A stretch of 64,000 nucleotides of DNA from Adiantum capillus-veneris (taxonomy: Eukaryota > Streptophyta > Polypodiopsida > Polypodiales > Pteridaceae): the NCBI GenBank assembly GCA_014529385.2, contig CM043970.1, positions 68,720,567 to 68,784,566 of the forward strand. The letters run 5' to 3'. The notes under the pieces are model-generated. The model did no database searches. It saw only the letters and a list, made by a program, of their open reading frames with translations, and was not told the origin of the DNA. The translations under genes were made by a program, and so were the position numbers. Shown here piece by piece: positions 1 to 12,103 of this stretch. Every line of letters starts with the position of its first letter. Within the stretch, counting starts at the first letter, position 1.

Positions 1-210
1 CAAAGAGAGAGAGAGAGAGAGTACACAGACAGTAACACCAGAAGCAGGTACGAACGGTTATGTTTTATTAAGGTGCACGTTGGTTCATATGTACAATAGA
101 CGACCCCTCGGTCATCATGTGACGATTCACATTTATAATTGTTAATCTGAAGTTACGTATTTGTTTATTTGCCAATAAACAAGACTACCCACCCTTTTGA
201 ACCGCCAAAA

Positions 211-213
<3 letters not shown>

Positions 214-242
<29 letters not shown>
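214..242. repeat. (CT)n microsatellite
   Basis: Uninterrupted CT dinucleotides. The same motif recurs at about 4675-4721, 31858-31883, 38689-38733 and 38809-38856, with the GA complement at 26573-26612, so it is a genome-wide habit rather than a local feature. Confidence 0.95.
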
Positions 243-245
<3 letters not shown>

Positions 246-480
246 CGTGCCCTTCTCTCCCTTTTTTCACTAGAAAGCGTTCCTTTCCCTTCCCTCTCCA
301 AATGTTTTGCACTTGACTGCTAAGTGGTATCTTGTGAGATACCCATTAAAAAGACATGCGTAGAGACCTTAAAAAGACACGCGTAGAGACCTATTCGGAG
401 ACATGTATTTGTATTGTGTATGTATGGTGGGGGACTTGCTTTGATTGCAATTATATAATTTGTATCGTGTATGTATCGTT

Positions 481-499
481 GGGGGGGGGGGGGGGGGGG
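481..499. repeat. Poly-G tract
   Basis: Nineteen consecutive G residues. A G-quadruplex is possible but is not shown by sequence alone. The exact length is also prone to sequencing or assembly error. Confidence 0.85.
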
Positions 500-1296
500 C
501 TTGTTACTTCGTTAGCCTAGTACCCAATTTGAAATCCGTGGCCTCTCAGTAATCCAGCGCTTAGCGCTACATCAAAAAAAAAAAATTCCCTTGCCAATGG
601 ATTTTATTAAGCCAAGTGCTCTTGACTCTTTGCCTGCCTGCTTTTCGTGCGATGCTTTTTTGACATCCGATATAATAACATCAGCACAAAATCGACGCAG
701 TTTCCATGCTGCACTTTCTTCTCAACCCCTAATTGCTTGTCACAAGTAAGTCTCTCTCTATCTCTCTATCTCTCTCTCTCTCTAACATTAACATATATCC
801 AATTTTCGTTTTGACTCTCTCTTTCACAAAGATGGACAGGAGAGACGGCGCATGTTGCAGCTGAAGGGAGCTGTGTGTGTGTGTGTGTGTGAAGCAAAGC
901 CGAAAACCATGGAAAGGAAAGCACAGATAGAGTATAGCCTTTGTAGGATGATGCACGCAGAGAAAGTGAGTGCAAATGGGTTCATTGTCGTCACAGAAGC
1001 CTGGAAGATGAGAATCCATTGCCAGCGCTCTCGGCTCTCAGAGCAGTTGCGCTGCTTCGTTGAAGGTTTCCTGAAGTAGAGAAAGAAAAATCTTTGTAGG
1101 AGTCGATAGAGGCGGGGACTTGCTTGAGCTTGGGTGCGGGGGGTTTCCCCTGTTCGACCTCATGGACCTCGATCTAGTGATGGAAAGCAATACAAAGAAG
1201 TTGGTCCGTGTTCGTTGTTTATTTAATTAAGTGCAGTTTATGCTAGTAATTACAAGTGGAATTTTCTCCTTCCAGAGAAAGTAAAAACGATGATTG

Positions 1297-2558
1297 AGGT
1301 TGTTGGAGAAGAATGTCGTGCTTGGCAATGCGTTGGTATACATGTATGCTAATTGTGGTGTACTTTGGAAAGCACAACAAGTTTTGGAAATCGCATCCCT
1401 GGCCTCTCAATAACCCACGTGGCACACTTAGGAGCAATTCAATCTTCTCCACAAGCAGTTCGCAGGCTACAGAGCTTGTTGGTCAGTATGTATGTTAAGT
1501 GTGGTGCACTTGTCAGGGCACAACAAGTTGTTGATGAGCTTCCAGTCCGGGATGTTGTCGGTCCGGACTGCACTTATTGCAGGATATGCCCGACATGGGC
1601 AGGGTCACGAAGCTCTAGGCTGTTTTCATCGCTTGCGACGTGAGGGCCTGTCTCCGGATGTGGTCACCTATGCTTGTGCCTTGAAGGAATGCGGTATTAT
1701 TCAAGACGTTGATCTGGGTAAACAAATTCATGACGAGATTGCTAGTCAGAGGTTGTTGGAGAAGAATGTCGTGCTTGGCAATGCATTGGTATACATGTAT
1801 GCTAATTGTGGTGTATTTTGGAAAGCACAACAAGTTCTGGACGAGCTTCCCAACCGAGATGTCATCTCTTGGACTGCATTAATTGCAGTATATGCCCAAC
1901 AAGGCCAGGGCCAGGAAGCTTGGAATTGTTTCCATTGTATGCGAAATGAGGGTTTCTCTCCAGATACAGTCACCTATGCTTGCATTTTGAAGGCATGTGG
2001 CATTATGTGAGACATTGTATGGGCAAACAAATTCACGATGAGATTTTCAATCAGGGGTTGTTGTAAAGAACTGTCATGCTTGGCAATGATTTGGTTGACA
2101 TGTATGCCAAGTGTGGTGTACTTTTGAAAGCTCAACAAGTTCTTGACAAGACTCCTCATCGAGATGCAGTCTCTTGGAATGCATTGATTGTAGGTTATGC
2201 CCAACAGGGGCAGGGCCAAGAAGCATTGGGATGTTTCCATCGAATGCGAAGCGAGGGCTTCTCTCCAGATGCAGTCACCTATGCTTGCATTTTGAAGGCA
2301 TGTGGCACTTTGAAAGACGTCCACACAGGAAAACAAATTCATGATGAGCTTGTTAGTCAGGGATTGTTCAACAAAAATGTCGTGCTTGGTAATGCTTTGG
2401 TTGACATGTATGCCAAGTGTAGTGTACTTTCCGAAGCACAACAAGTTCTTGACGAGCTTTATGTCCGGGATGCAGTCTCTTGGAATGCATTGATTGTAGG
2501 ATATGCCCAACAAGATCAGGGCCAGGAAGTGCTTGGCTGTTTTCATCAGATTCAAAGT
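1297..2558 (+). pseudogene. PLS-type pentatricopeptide-repeat (PPR) array, broken
   Basis: Intact members are usually organellar RNA-binding proteins for RNA editing or processing; that is family knowledge, not shown here. Translated segments carry typical PLS wording: GNALVDMYAKCGVL, RDAVSWNALIVGYAQ, GFSPDAVTYACILKACG and GKQIHDE. The anchor codons for MYA(K/N)C lie at 1342, 1488, 1795, 2100 and 2406. The last three intervals fit a 306-bp (102-residue) P-L-S unit plus small indels; the first interval, 146 bp, is truncated. Breaks include a TAA soon after the first unit, a one-base gain near 1555, a TGA near 2008, a one-base loss near 2025 and a TAA near 2063. There is no start region, targeting peptide or DYW tail, and homology stops near 2558. 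It is a decayed internal fragment. Confidence 0.85.
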
Positions 2559-2573
2559 GCCTTTCACAGTTGA

Positions 2574-4002
2574 GCACCGTCATTCTTGCTTCCACCATAT
2601 TTGGACGTATGAAGCGACGAGTGAATTTTGATAGGCTTTGAATTGACACAAGTTGAAATATAAAAATTCCCGCTTCTTCCTAAAGTTCCTCCACCCAAAT
2701 AGTCACAAGCTTATCTCCTTCATCCTCCATTGTCGTCTCTTGTAGCAGGTTAAGAGCAGGAGATGCCCAACATCATTGATGCAAGGTGCATCGATGACAG
2801 ACACTCAATCACGCGGTGAGTAAGCATTCTCATTCTGTGATTTTTGACATTTTTGACACTGCGAATGCAGTTAATGAACACACTGAGAGTTGCACGCTGC
2901 CGTGGGAATGGCACGTTCCCTCGTATTATAAAAATTGGGGAGGACTGTGTAAACTCCTCCGTGCAAGGAAACTTGCATGTTTTTTTTTTTGAAACATAAA
3001 AATTGGAACAACAAACAATTAATAACATTGACATCTTGTATGCTTACGAACATTGAGCTTGACAAACCTCTAACCCTCCTCGTGGTTTTCTTCAAGGTAC
3101 CCCTCTGAAGCACTACGATAGGTATCTCATTCTTTCGAGGTACACCTTTGAACCACGGCAATCGGTGGCCTCTCTCTCTCTCTCTCATCCTTTCATAAAT
3201 TTTTTTACTTGAGAAATTTTGAAATAGCATATATAGTTTTCAATATTTTGCTCGATAAAGATTTAGAAGAGTTACGGCAACAAGGAGAGGGTGCCTCACT
3301 GGCATCTGGAGGGGGGCATATGCATGTGACTATGGATCGCTATGAGGTACTTTGTGATTACCAAATATCGACAGCTGCCTTTTGGTTTGAAAGAGCTTGC
3401 TAAGATTTCAATATGGGTCTCTTCCTGCCCCCCAAGTTTTTATCTTCTAGAGGTTCTTGTTTTCTCTTACCCTCGGACTCTGCGGCTAACGAAGCACTCT
3501 AGTTTTGATTGTAGTTTGATAATCGTCTTTACCTCTTGCTATGCTTACAATGGTGATATTTTTTTTCTCATTTGTGTGTTGTGAATGAGGTTCATAAATT
3601 TTGGACCGTGCGACTAGGGTTTGGTGTTGGGAGCCCTCTAAGGCTTAAAGTACTTAAAGTATTCAACTTTTAGAAAAATATTTGTCATGAGTCACAACCC
3701 TTGTGAAGCCATGACTCAAAACCCTTGTGAAGTCAAGTCAAGAAGCATGGAGAGATGCTTTTCAAACTTCCAAGTGAGTCACAAGCACAATCAAAAGCAG
3801 TGTGGTCCGTTCTCGAGCCATATTGAGAGTTGCATCCCATGTAGCACTTGGAGAGCTTTGAGTGGCTCTCATTGTCATGTGTTGTAAGGTCTTCAAAGGA
3901 GTCACACAACACTTTACTTTTTTACACAAAAGAAGGCAGTCATGCCATAAATCCTCCTTGAGAAGAAATGTGCACAAGGTGTCCTATCCCACTCCTTCAT
4001 TT
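2574..4002. other. No recognisable gene
   Basis: Only short unsupported open frames, a poly-T run near 2982 and a short CT run near 3172-3186. At 3687-3735 a phrase of about 28 bp (ATGAGTCACAACCCTTGTGAAG type) is repeated in tandem with small changes. Confidence 0.55.
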
Positions 4003-4671
4003 TGTTAAGTATGGAGCTTAGTTTACCCCTTGTAATTTTATGTGGTAAAAGCGCACATTTGTAAGGCCCCCATTATGAGGAGAAGTCATCGTGCGTGAAG
4101 GAAAATCACTCACCGAAAACCAAAATTTTCACAGTCAAAATTCGGGGGCAACTTTAGGGGCCTCGGGGGTGGAAGCCCCCGATGCTTTTTTTCCCCTCGC
4201 CGGAATATTCTTTTTCGCCGGAATATTATGGCCGGCCGGCGGCCGGAAAGTGGTCGAAAATCGACCGGTTGGTTGGCCGGTGGCCGGTGGTCGGAAGTCA
4301 ATGGCCGGTGGCCGAATTCAATGGCTGGTGGCCAAATTCAAAAGCGGTTTTGTTTACACAAGGGCGGCCACACATGGGCGGATCGGAGGGTTCGATTTGG
4401 ACTTATTCACACAAGGACAGCTACACATGGCTGCCTCTCATGAGAGAGGGCAGCCCTTTTGGCCTATAAAAGGAGGCCGTTTCTATACACATTTCATACT
4501 GTGAAGTTGATGCAACAAGGTGAGTGTGAGGTGGTGAGAGTGAAGCAAGGCGGGAGCTCCATTAAGGGTATAATCCCTTTGTAAACTACTTCTTGTTTTG
4601 AAGTACTAAAGCCATTGAGTGGCTGCTTTCCCGTGGATGTAGCCCACATTGGGTGAACCACGTATATCGTG

Positions 4672-4722
<51 letters not shown>

Positions 4723-6082
4723 GTCTATAATCTCGTGTATGTAAATCTGTCTCTCTCCATTAACACTAGAATGGTAACAGGACACTTTTATGTCCTTGGA
4801 CACTTTTGTGTCCTGTTAAGTGACCATTTTTCTTGAATTATTTAAAGAGTATGAAAATGAATTTCTAGGTGCTATATATCCACAAAGTTTCCTTATGAGC
4901 TGAAAAAAACTGTGTGAAAAAACGGGTCCTGTTTTTTTCTTTTTTTCAATTTTTGGCAACTATACCACTCTAAACTTCATGTCTGTGAGGTTTAGATGGC
5001 TAGAGGTTAGGCCTTCATAGTTCTCAACATGTTTGGATGCTTGTACTGAGAGCTAAGTGTTAAAATTGAAAGTTATGACCAATTTACAAGAATTGCATAA
5101 TCCTGTTTTTTGACCAAATTTAGCACTTTTATGATTTTTTTGGTGGCTTTCTTGATATCCAAATTGAATTTTGATTGTGTAAGTGTAATGTATAACATAA
5201 ATCTAATCTTCCTTGAGTTTTGGGGGACCTAATATGCTATATAGCATAGTATATGATGATGGTTGAGTTTTTTGATTATTGAAGAATACGATACATTTTA
5301 GAGTAGCAAGTATAACTTTCTCAATATTGCTATTTTCTTAGGCCAATTGTGTGTATTTTGTAGGTAGTAACCATATCTAATCATAGACTACAAACTTGGC
5401 TAGATATTGAGTAGTTTCTATGGGTTTCTAGAGGTCATAATGCTAAACCCAGTTTTTTCATGTTTGCTGTATTTAGCACTTTATCATTGCCCCCAAGGTT
5501 CCAATTGTAAGAGATCTATTATCCTTTTGACATGCTCCATGGATCCTTTTGAATCCAAAGTCCCAAAGGGAACTAAGAAAACATGTATATAGTATCTATA
5601 TTGAGCGTGACTATAGAAACTTTGATGATAGGTCCGCAGAATGGCAAAAATGCAACGTTTTTGTACCTTTTTTTTTTGCCCAAAAAAAAAATAGTGAGGT
5701 AAAAGCAACCATATGTTTTGGTCACCAACCCATTGAAGTTAATGGCACATTTTATCTCATGTCCTACAAAAATCCCCACTCTTATTTATATGCAATCAAC
5801 CATAGGAAATTGCTGTTTTGGGCAAAATGCACTAGTCCATCAACTTTGGAGGCTTGTACTGACCAAGGGATGAGAAAAATTATAATTTTTTCATTTTTTC
5901 CATATGTAGTAGTTATTGAACTATAAGCTCATGAAAGGATTTTTCAAAATGAGTGGATCTACTATGGTTTTGGAAATTTTTTCCAAAACCCTGAAAGGAC
6001 ACTTTTATGTCCTGTTAGGTTACCATTCTAGTGTTAAGTAATCTACTCAATTATCTATTTAGCTACGTCTTATTTCCTAACA
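4003..6082 (+). repeat. 5' LTR of Copia-1, split by TTAA-1
   Basis: The right end is firm: it closes with CTAACA and is followed two bases later by a plant copia primer site. The left end is a candidate only (TGTTAAG at 4003), chosen because it mirrors the right end. Part of the LTR (about 4207-4650) recurs almost unchanged at 13584-14000. The terminal 70 bp recur inverted at 12028-12098, which proves that 4764-6033 is an insertion. A CT microsatellite lies at about 4675-4721. Without the insertion the LTR would be about 0.8 kb. Confidence 0.7.
4764..6033. mobile_element. TTAA-1: piggyBac-like non-autonomous DNA element
   Basis: The element is flanked by TTAA on both sides (4760-4763 and 6034-6037). 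Its ends are perfect 15-bp inverted repeats, CACTAGAATGGTAAC. Each end is followed by a hairpin-forming stretch (GGACACTTTTATGTCC), doubled on the left. The inverted LTR fragment at 12028-12098 contains the matching empty site with a single TTAA, so both the boundaries and the four-base duplication are visible. One 125-codon frame (5549-5926) has no recognisable domain, and no transposase is present. TTAA duplication is typical of piggyBac and also of Sola3. The CACTA superfamily is excluded because it duplicates three bases. Confidence 0.82.
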
Positions 6083-6084
6083 AC

Positions 6085-6096
6085 TGGTATCAGAGC
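6085..6096 (+). other. Copia-1 primer-binding site
   Basis: TGGTATCAGAGC starts three bases after the LTR end. It is complementary to the 3' end of initiator methionine tRNA, the usual primer for plant copia elements. Confidence 0.9.
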
Positions 6097-6146
6097 AAGG
6101 TTTTCTCGTAGCTAAGTTATCTCAAGGAAAGGATTCCTTGAATTGA

Positions 6147-8010
6147 GTGGGAGTTATGGCGGAGGAAGGGAAGCTCAAGATTGAGAAGTTCAACGGCAAA
6201 AACTACCAACATTGGAAGATGCAGATTGAAGACTATCTCTACCAGAAGGACCTCTATTTGCCACTAGGCGGTCTTGCAAAGAAGCCCGCAACGATGGCAG
6301 ATGAAGCATGGATTGTCCTTGATCGAAAGGCATTGGGAACAATCCAGTTAAGCTTGGCGTCAACGGTGGCCTTCAATGTTTCGGAGATAAAGACCACGAA
6401 GGACTTGATGAAGTCACTTGACGACTTCTACGAGAAACCATCGGCATCCAATAAGGTATTTCTTATGAAGCTCTTGTTCAATCTAAAGATGACAGAGAAT
6501 GGTTCAGTTGCAGAACACCTAAATGACTTTAACACAAACATAAGTCAACTTCGATTGGTGAAAATCAATTTTGATGATGAAGTGCGAGCTCTCCTTATAC
6601 TATCATCTCTATCGGATAGTTGGGACAGCCTTGTGATGGCTGTAAGTAATTCTATTTTTGGCACAAATACTCTTAAGTTTGATGATGTTGTGGGTGTTCT
6701 CCTAAGAAAGGAAATACGAAGGAGAAGCACAGGAGAATCATCAAGTGCTGTACTGTCAGTGGAAACAAGAGGAAGGCCTAAGGAGAGGTTCAAAAACCAA
6801 AAGGGTCATGATCGCTCAAGGCGGAGCAAGTCACGCATATAGTTAGTTCTTGAATGTTGGAACTGCGGCAAGAAGGGCCACGGCAAGAAGGATTGCTGGT
6901 CCAAGAAGAAGAAGAAGACAGAGCCTCAAGACAACAAGCCAACATCGGAGGCCAATGTGGTAGGTAAAGTAGAGCAAGATGCTCTAATTTTCTCATTAGA
7001 CAATGTGTTTAAGTCCTGGATAGTAGATTCCGAGGCTTCATTCCATGCGACACCACACAAGCAACATTTCCAAGACTACACCAAAGGTAATTTTGGGTAT
7101 GTATACTTGGGAGATGATGAAGCTTGTGAGATTGTCGGCAAAGGTACAGTTTCTGTCAAAACTGCTAACGGAAATGAATGGAAGCTTAAAGATGTTAGTC
7201 ATGTTCCTTCTCTTCGGAAAAATTTGATCTCTACAGGACAATTGGACAATGAAGGTCACAACATTGGATTCGGAAACAAACGGTGGAAGATCTCAAAGGG
7301 ATCTTTGGTGGTTGCCAAGGGAGAAAAGGTCGGTACACTTTACTTGTGTACTGTTAACACGCAACCTTCAGCATGTGCAACAACTACAGAAGTTGACAGT
7401 GCGGTGTGGCACTACTGGCTTGGGCATATGAGTGCCAAAGGAATGCAAATCCTTCAAACAAAGAAGCTTCTACCAGGTTTGAAAGAAGTGGACTTAGAGT
7501 TCTGTGAAGATTGTGTTTATGGTAAACAAAAGAGGGTAAAATTTCAAAAAACAAGAAATGAAAGAAAAATAAAAAACTTGAGTTGGTTCATTCTGATGTT
7601 TGGGGTCCTGCAAGCACACCATCACTTGGTGGCTCATTGTACTATGTAACATTCATAGACGATGCGATTAGAAAAACATGGGTTTATGTCATGAAGAATA
7701 AATCCGATGTATTTTCCATATTTCAAAGGTGGAAAGCCTTTGTGGAGAATGAAATAGGTACCAAGGTTAAATGCCTCAGATCCGACAATGGAGACGAATA
7801 TTGCAACTAAGCTTTTGTGCTAGCAATGGCATTCGGAGGCAAAGGACAACCCCAAGGACACCTCAACAAAATGGGATTTCAGAAAGGATGAACAGGACAA
7901 TCATGGAGTGAGCACGAAGCATGCGGCTACATGCAGGCCTACTGCTTGAGCTTTGGGCGGAAGCTGTAAGTACGTTTGTGTACTTAATCAACCGGTCAGC
8001 CAATAAGAAT
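6147..8010 (+). pseudogene. Copia-1 gag-pol, first part (gag, protease, integrase)
   Basis: A Ty1/copia polyprotein. The gag region (6147-6839) begins with FNGKNYQHWK wording. An in-frame TAG at 6840-6842 precedes a CCHC zinc knuckle (CWNCGKKGHGKKDC, about 6860-6900). The protease motif is altered: WIVDSEASFHATP has Glu where the active-site triad normally has Gly. The pre-integrase HHCC region (WHYWLGHMS ... CEDCVYGKQ) follows at about 7405-7530. A frameshift near 7570 moves the integrase core (HSDVWGP, then LRSDNGDEY) into another frame, which ends at TAA 7808-7810. Traces continue to LINRSANKN near 8004, where homology stops. Pol resumes at 12104. Not functional as read. Confidence 0.88.
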
Positions 8011-9165
8011 TTAGTTTTATTTATTAAAAGAATTAAGGTCTCTTCTCAAAGGGGAAAGGAAGGACACTTGTCACAACGCTCACCCTCTTGCTTGTTATGA
8101 AGGAGGCCATTTATTGGCTAGCCGCTAGCATGGACCAATAGCCTTCAAGCTAGTGTATTTTGGAAGCGGGGTCAATTGGGAATACTCTCTCTTTCACACA
8201 CACAAGTTCATTCGCAAGGTATACGTCTCCTTCTCATGGTGAGGAAAGTGGAGAAGCCTACACCAACACCACTTGATCATGGAATGAAAATCCAAGTAAG
8301 TGCCAAGCTCAAAAGCATGCTCATCTTCTCTATCATCACAGTACTATGCTATGCTATGAACTATGAGAATTTCCATGTGAGGAGTTAGATATTTCTTGTA
8401 GAAATACTCCTTCTTGCTCTTTGTCATCCTCATTCCCTGCTAGCTCCACCTTTGAAGGTGTTTGAGGTCTTGGGATTGAGTTTGTGCCAAGTTCTATGGT
8501 GTGCATGAAGCATATTGTGGTGCATTAAGCTTTCCATCTGCATGGCACCCAAATGGTATTAAGGAATTCAAAGTTAGTATTTTAAACAAGTCTCTCTTCA
8601 TGGGATAATATATAATACAAAAGCCTTTTGGAGGGGGAACTAGATCCAAGTAAATCCGGTCTTCACCTATTGCGAACCTTAATTTCTCTCTCTTTTGAAA
8701 GTTCTTGTTCATCCCAAGCTAACTAGATATGATGTTTCTTGTTGCTATCTTCAATCAAGCACTCTTTTTCTTTTCATAAGGAATGTCCTTAATGGAATTC
8801 TTACTATTATCAATCTAATTCCTCTATGATTAATGTTATTATCCCAATTCCATTACATTACCTCAGAGATAACTTAGTTTACTAGTGATGCACTTGCCAC
8901 TAGTAGAGCATAGTCTTGCAATTAGGCATTGACAAGGTCCACTTGAGTGTCATGTGTACCTAAAATATTTTAGGAAGGAATACATCATGTATGAGATGTA
9001 TTGACTATGGTCTAGATGTGCCAACTTACTCCTTATAGGCTATTCAATTGATGGAAGATAGCAAGACATGGCACTAGGCTATGCAATCAGAGTATACCTC
9101 TATTGTGGCTAATGAAAATGGGATTTAGTCAAATTTCCATAGGTAAAACAATCCTTACCTTGCAA
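8011..9165. other. Insert in Copia-1, no recognisable gene
   Basis: Sequence between the two parts of Copia-1 pol. It holds short unsupported frames only. It may include the 5' end of Copia-5, but I cannot show LTRs or a primer site. Confidence 0.45.
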
Positions 9166-10383
9166 TTGGTTTTATAAGATGAAGCACACAACAAAAGATC
9201 CGTAGCTTAAGTATAAGGCTTGTTTGGTTGCTAAAGGTTTTAAGTAGAAAGTTTTGAAGTTAATCTTGAAAAGCCAAGCATGCAAGCGCTAGTTTGTGGA
9301 CTTAAAAAGGCTTATATGGCCTAAAACCAAGTTCATGGTAGTGATACAAAAAAATTGACAAGTTCATGCAATCTCAATGGTTAGGTAAGGAGTCAAGAGG
9401 ATCACTGATTGCATGCCCGCAAGCTTAATGTTGGTTCTCTAATCATCTTGATTTTGTATGTGGATGACTTGCTAATAGATAGGAAGATTGGGCAAGTAAA
9501 GAAGATGCTTCTAGCAAATGGTTTGCTATAAAAAGATGAAAACCATTTTCTTCGTATGTGTATCAACAGAGATAGAAAACGTGGAATTCTCAAGTTATTT
9601 CAAGAAAAGTATGTTGACAAAAGTCTTGTGGTGTTTTAATATGCAGGGGAAGTCATTCAGTACCCCAATGTAAGTATATTTAGAATTCACAAGGATGAAG
9701 ATCAAAGTCAGATGTTAAAAAAGAAAAAATGACTAAAGTGCCATACTCTTTGACAACTCTTAATATTAAATATGCCATGGTAGCCACTAGACAAGACATT
9801 GAAGTTTTATAATGGGAGTGGTAAGTAGATACATGAAAAATCTTGGTAAGAGGCACTAGGAAGAAATTAAGTATATCCTCAGATATCTTATGGGCACATC
9901 TAGTAAGTGTTTTTACTTTGAGAATAATGTTTCATCCATTGTGCGTTACAAGGATGCAGGTTATGTGGGTTGTGTGGATAACAGAAGGTGTATATCTGGC
10001 TAAACTTTCTTGTTTGTTGGAGAAACTATATCTTGGCAATCATGTCTCCAAAATTATACCTCTACTACTACTAAGACAGAGTATCTTGTTGCATCTTATG
10101 TTAGCAAGGAATCCATATGCTTATCTTCTCTAGTGGAGATTTGGGCATCCATCAAGTTCCAATATGGTTTGTGATAGTTAGAGTGTTGGCACATAATCTT
10201 CTGTTTCACTCTAACTTGAAGCACATAGAAGTCAAATATCATGTGATATGAGATGTATTGGCTTGCAAATGTATAGAGCTTGTTAAGTTCCATACCGATA
10301 ATACAAGGTGAATCCTAGAGATTCAAAGTCTTTGTATATAAGTACATCAATTGGGCCTCACCACTGGCCTTCAAGTGGGAGGT
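9166..10383 (+). pseudogene. Copia-5: heavily decayed reverse transcriptase and RNase H
   Basis: Scattered frames translate to copia wording. In order these are LKYKACLVAKGFK near 9210, a YVDDLLI reverse-transcriptase motif near 9455-9480, the FNMQGK...STPM linker near 9635-9670, MVATRQDI near 9780, SRYMKNLGK near 9825 and ILRYLMGTSSKCF near 9875. RNase H-like YKDAGYVGCVDNRR wording follows near 9947-9990. A polypurine tract like that of Copia-2 (CAAGTGGGAG) lies near 10372-10381, followed by what may be the start of a 3' LTR. Many stops and shifts show age. Closest in wording to Copia-2. Confidence 0.72.
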
Positions 10384-11150
10384 TGCTGGGTATGTAGGTC
10401 ATGTGACCATACCCAGATCCTATTGACCCTTCTAATTTCTAGCCTTATTTTTTATTAGATATTGAGAATAAGAAGTTAATGTCTAATTATAATTGCAAAA
10501 CACTAATAAATGGCTAGATTATAAAATACACAACTCGATTATAAAATTAATAAAATCTACTTTTCCTAAAATTTTAATTCAAAACATACAATAAACTCTA
10601 ATGGTGTGGATAGCACATCAGAAAGTGAGAAATGTGAATCAGTTGGAAGATGAGGAAAGGGTAGCAAGGAGACCTTTTAATATGTTTAGCTTGTATGGTG
10701 CTTCCTTACCACATGTACTCTGCGGTTCTACTATGCCAAGCCATTATGGCTTGATATGTCACTCTTATAGTTGGATGCAAGATTCAATGATCCTCTTGGG
10801 TAGGGATTTCAGATGATAGCTCAAAAGCATGGAAAGGTTTGGCTCTTAGTTTTTTCAACACAATTGTCATCGGTGAACAAAATCTGTGGAGCATACTTTT
10901 ATTTGAGTCTATACAAAGGCCGAGACATACATGTCTGAATGATCATGTCTTGAGACCTCCCTCAAATAAACTGGGCAATCACTTATTAGCCCTTGTTTAT
11001 CCTTGTGGTGATAATCTACTCTCATCAATAGCTCTTGTGGGTCTTTGTGTCCAAGCCTCGCATCGTCCCCCTTGGTTGATATTTGATAGTTGTTGTCTTT
11101 TTGTCCTTCATTGTAAGCCATAACTTAATACACACCTAAAGCACTTTTTA
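10384..11150. other. No recognisable gene
   Basis: May start with a remnant of the Copia-5 3' LTR (TGCTGGGTATG). After that I see only unsupported short frames in AT-rich DNA. Confidence 0.45.
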
Positions 11151-11194
11151 ATCCATTTAGAGCTAGTAGACGACCCACAAGATTAAAGAATTTA

Positions 11195-11592
11195 AATACT
11201 TTAGAGCCATTAGGAATAGCAGATTCTATAAATTAATTTCTTAAAATAAATAAATAAATTATTTAAATCTATTACTCCTACTCTATAAATTTATTAATTA
11301 ATTAAATCTACTCTTCCTTAAAAGCCATCAAGAGTAGTAGATTGAATAAATCAGTTTATTAATTAGAGTTACTACTTGGTAGGAGTACTAAATTCTAAAA
11401 ATAAAAAAATTAATTAAATCTACTACTCTTAAAGATCCATTAAGACTAGTAGATTCTATACATTAATCTATTAATTAAATGTAGCAGATTTAGTTAATTG
11501 ATTAATTTTATTAAATATACTACTCCTAAAGAGCTAATAGGAGTAGCAAATTTGATAAATTAATATATTAATTAAATTTGCTACTCCTAATG
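11195..11592. repeat. AT-rich degenerate tandem and inverted repeat
   Basis: A phrase near AGAGCCATTAAGAGTAGTAGATTC, followed by AATTAATTTATTAATTAAAT, recurs near 11203, 11320, 11433 and 11530, roughly every 97-117 bp. Each copy is partly self-complementary (CTACTC...GAGTAG), so hairpins are possible. Function unknown. Confidence 0.7.
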
Positions 11593-12027
11593 TCTCTCAA
11601 AAAATTAAAATCCTTGGATACCTTCAACAAATTCTCGACAACTTTTATCGACTTGCAACCCACTCTACACACATTGCTAGCCTAGCCTAGTGATCGCCCA
11701 TGTATGCACCCGCTTCTATATACCAACGTATAGCTTGAGCGTTGTTGCAATCCTTTTGATGAGCTTGCCCATGCTAGAGAAGACAATGGCAAAGAAAAAT
11801 CATATGCAAGTGAGAATTTTCGAGGACATGGCGGACTGTGCGACTAGGATGGTGTTCCTAGAGCCTCGTACCACTAGGTCTACAGGGGACTAAATGCACG
11901 AGCTGGGCGCAGTTGTCTCACCAAGTGTTTACAATTCTTAGAGTGGGCTAGTTGTTGTGCTCTAGCTCTTGCAAAAATTCATGTTAAGCCTCAATTTTAC
12001 GAAGAATTGGTCTGTAGAAGTGAAATG
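11593..12027. other. No recognisable gene
   Basis: One 67-codon frame (11690-11893) with no recognisable domain. This tract precedes the inverted LTR fragment. Confidence 0.4.
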
Positions 12028-12098
12028 TGTTAGGAAATAAGACGTAGCTAAATAGATAATTGAGTAGATTACTTAATGGAGAGAGACAGATTTACATG
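12028..12098 (-). repeat. Inverted terminal fragment of the Copia-1 LTR
   Basis: Reverse complement of the last 70 bp or so of the Copia-1 5' LTR, including the terminal CTAACA. It carries the uninterrupted sequence around a single TTAA and so serves as the empty-site reference for TTAA-1. It abuts the resumption of Copia-1 pol, marking a rearrangement. Confidence 0.9.
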
Positions 12099-12103
12099 CA
12101 TTT

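Larger units (their letters stand above)
1..1296. other. Low-coding DNA with microsatellites
   Basis: I see no supportable gene here. The stretch holds simple repeats: a GA run near 5-21, a CT run at 214-242, a run of 19 G at 481-499, an interrupted CT run near 751-783, and a GT run near 872-890. Two near-identical short blocks around 350-390 (AAAAAGACACGCGTAGAGACC type) form a local direct repeat. The short open frames are low-complexity translations of these repeats. Confidence 0.6.

Noticed and set aside
4764-6033. TTAA-1 as a CACTA-superfamily element, because its ends begin CACTAG
   Set aside because: CACTA elements duplicate three bases; the empty site here proves a four-base TTAA duplication.
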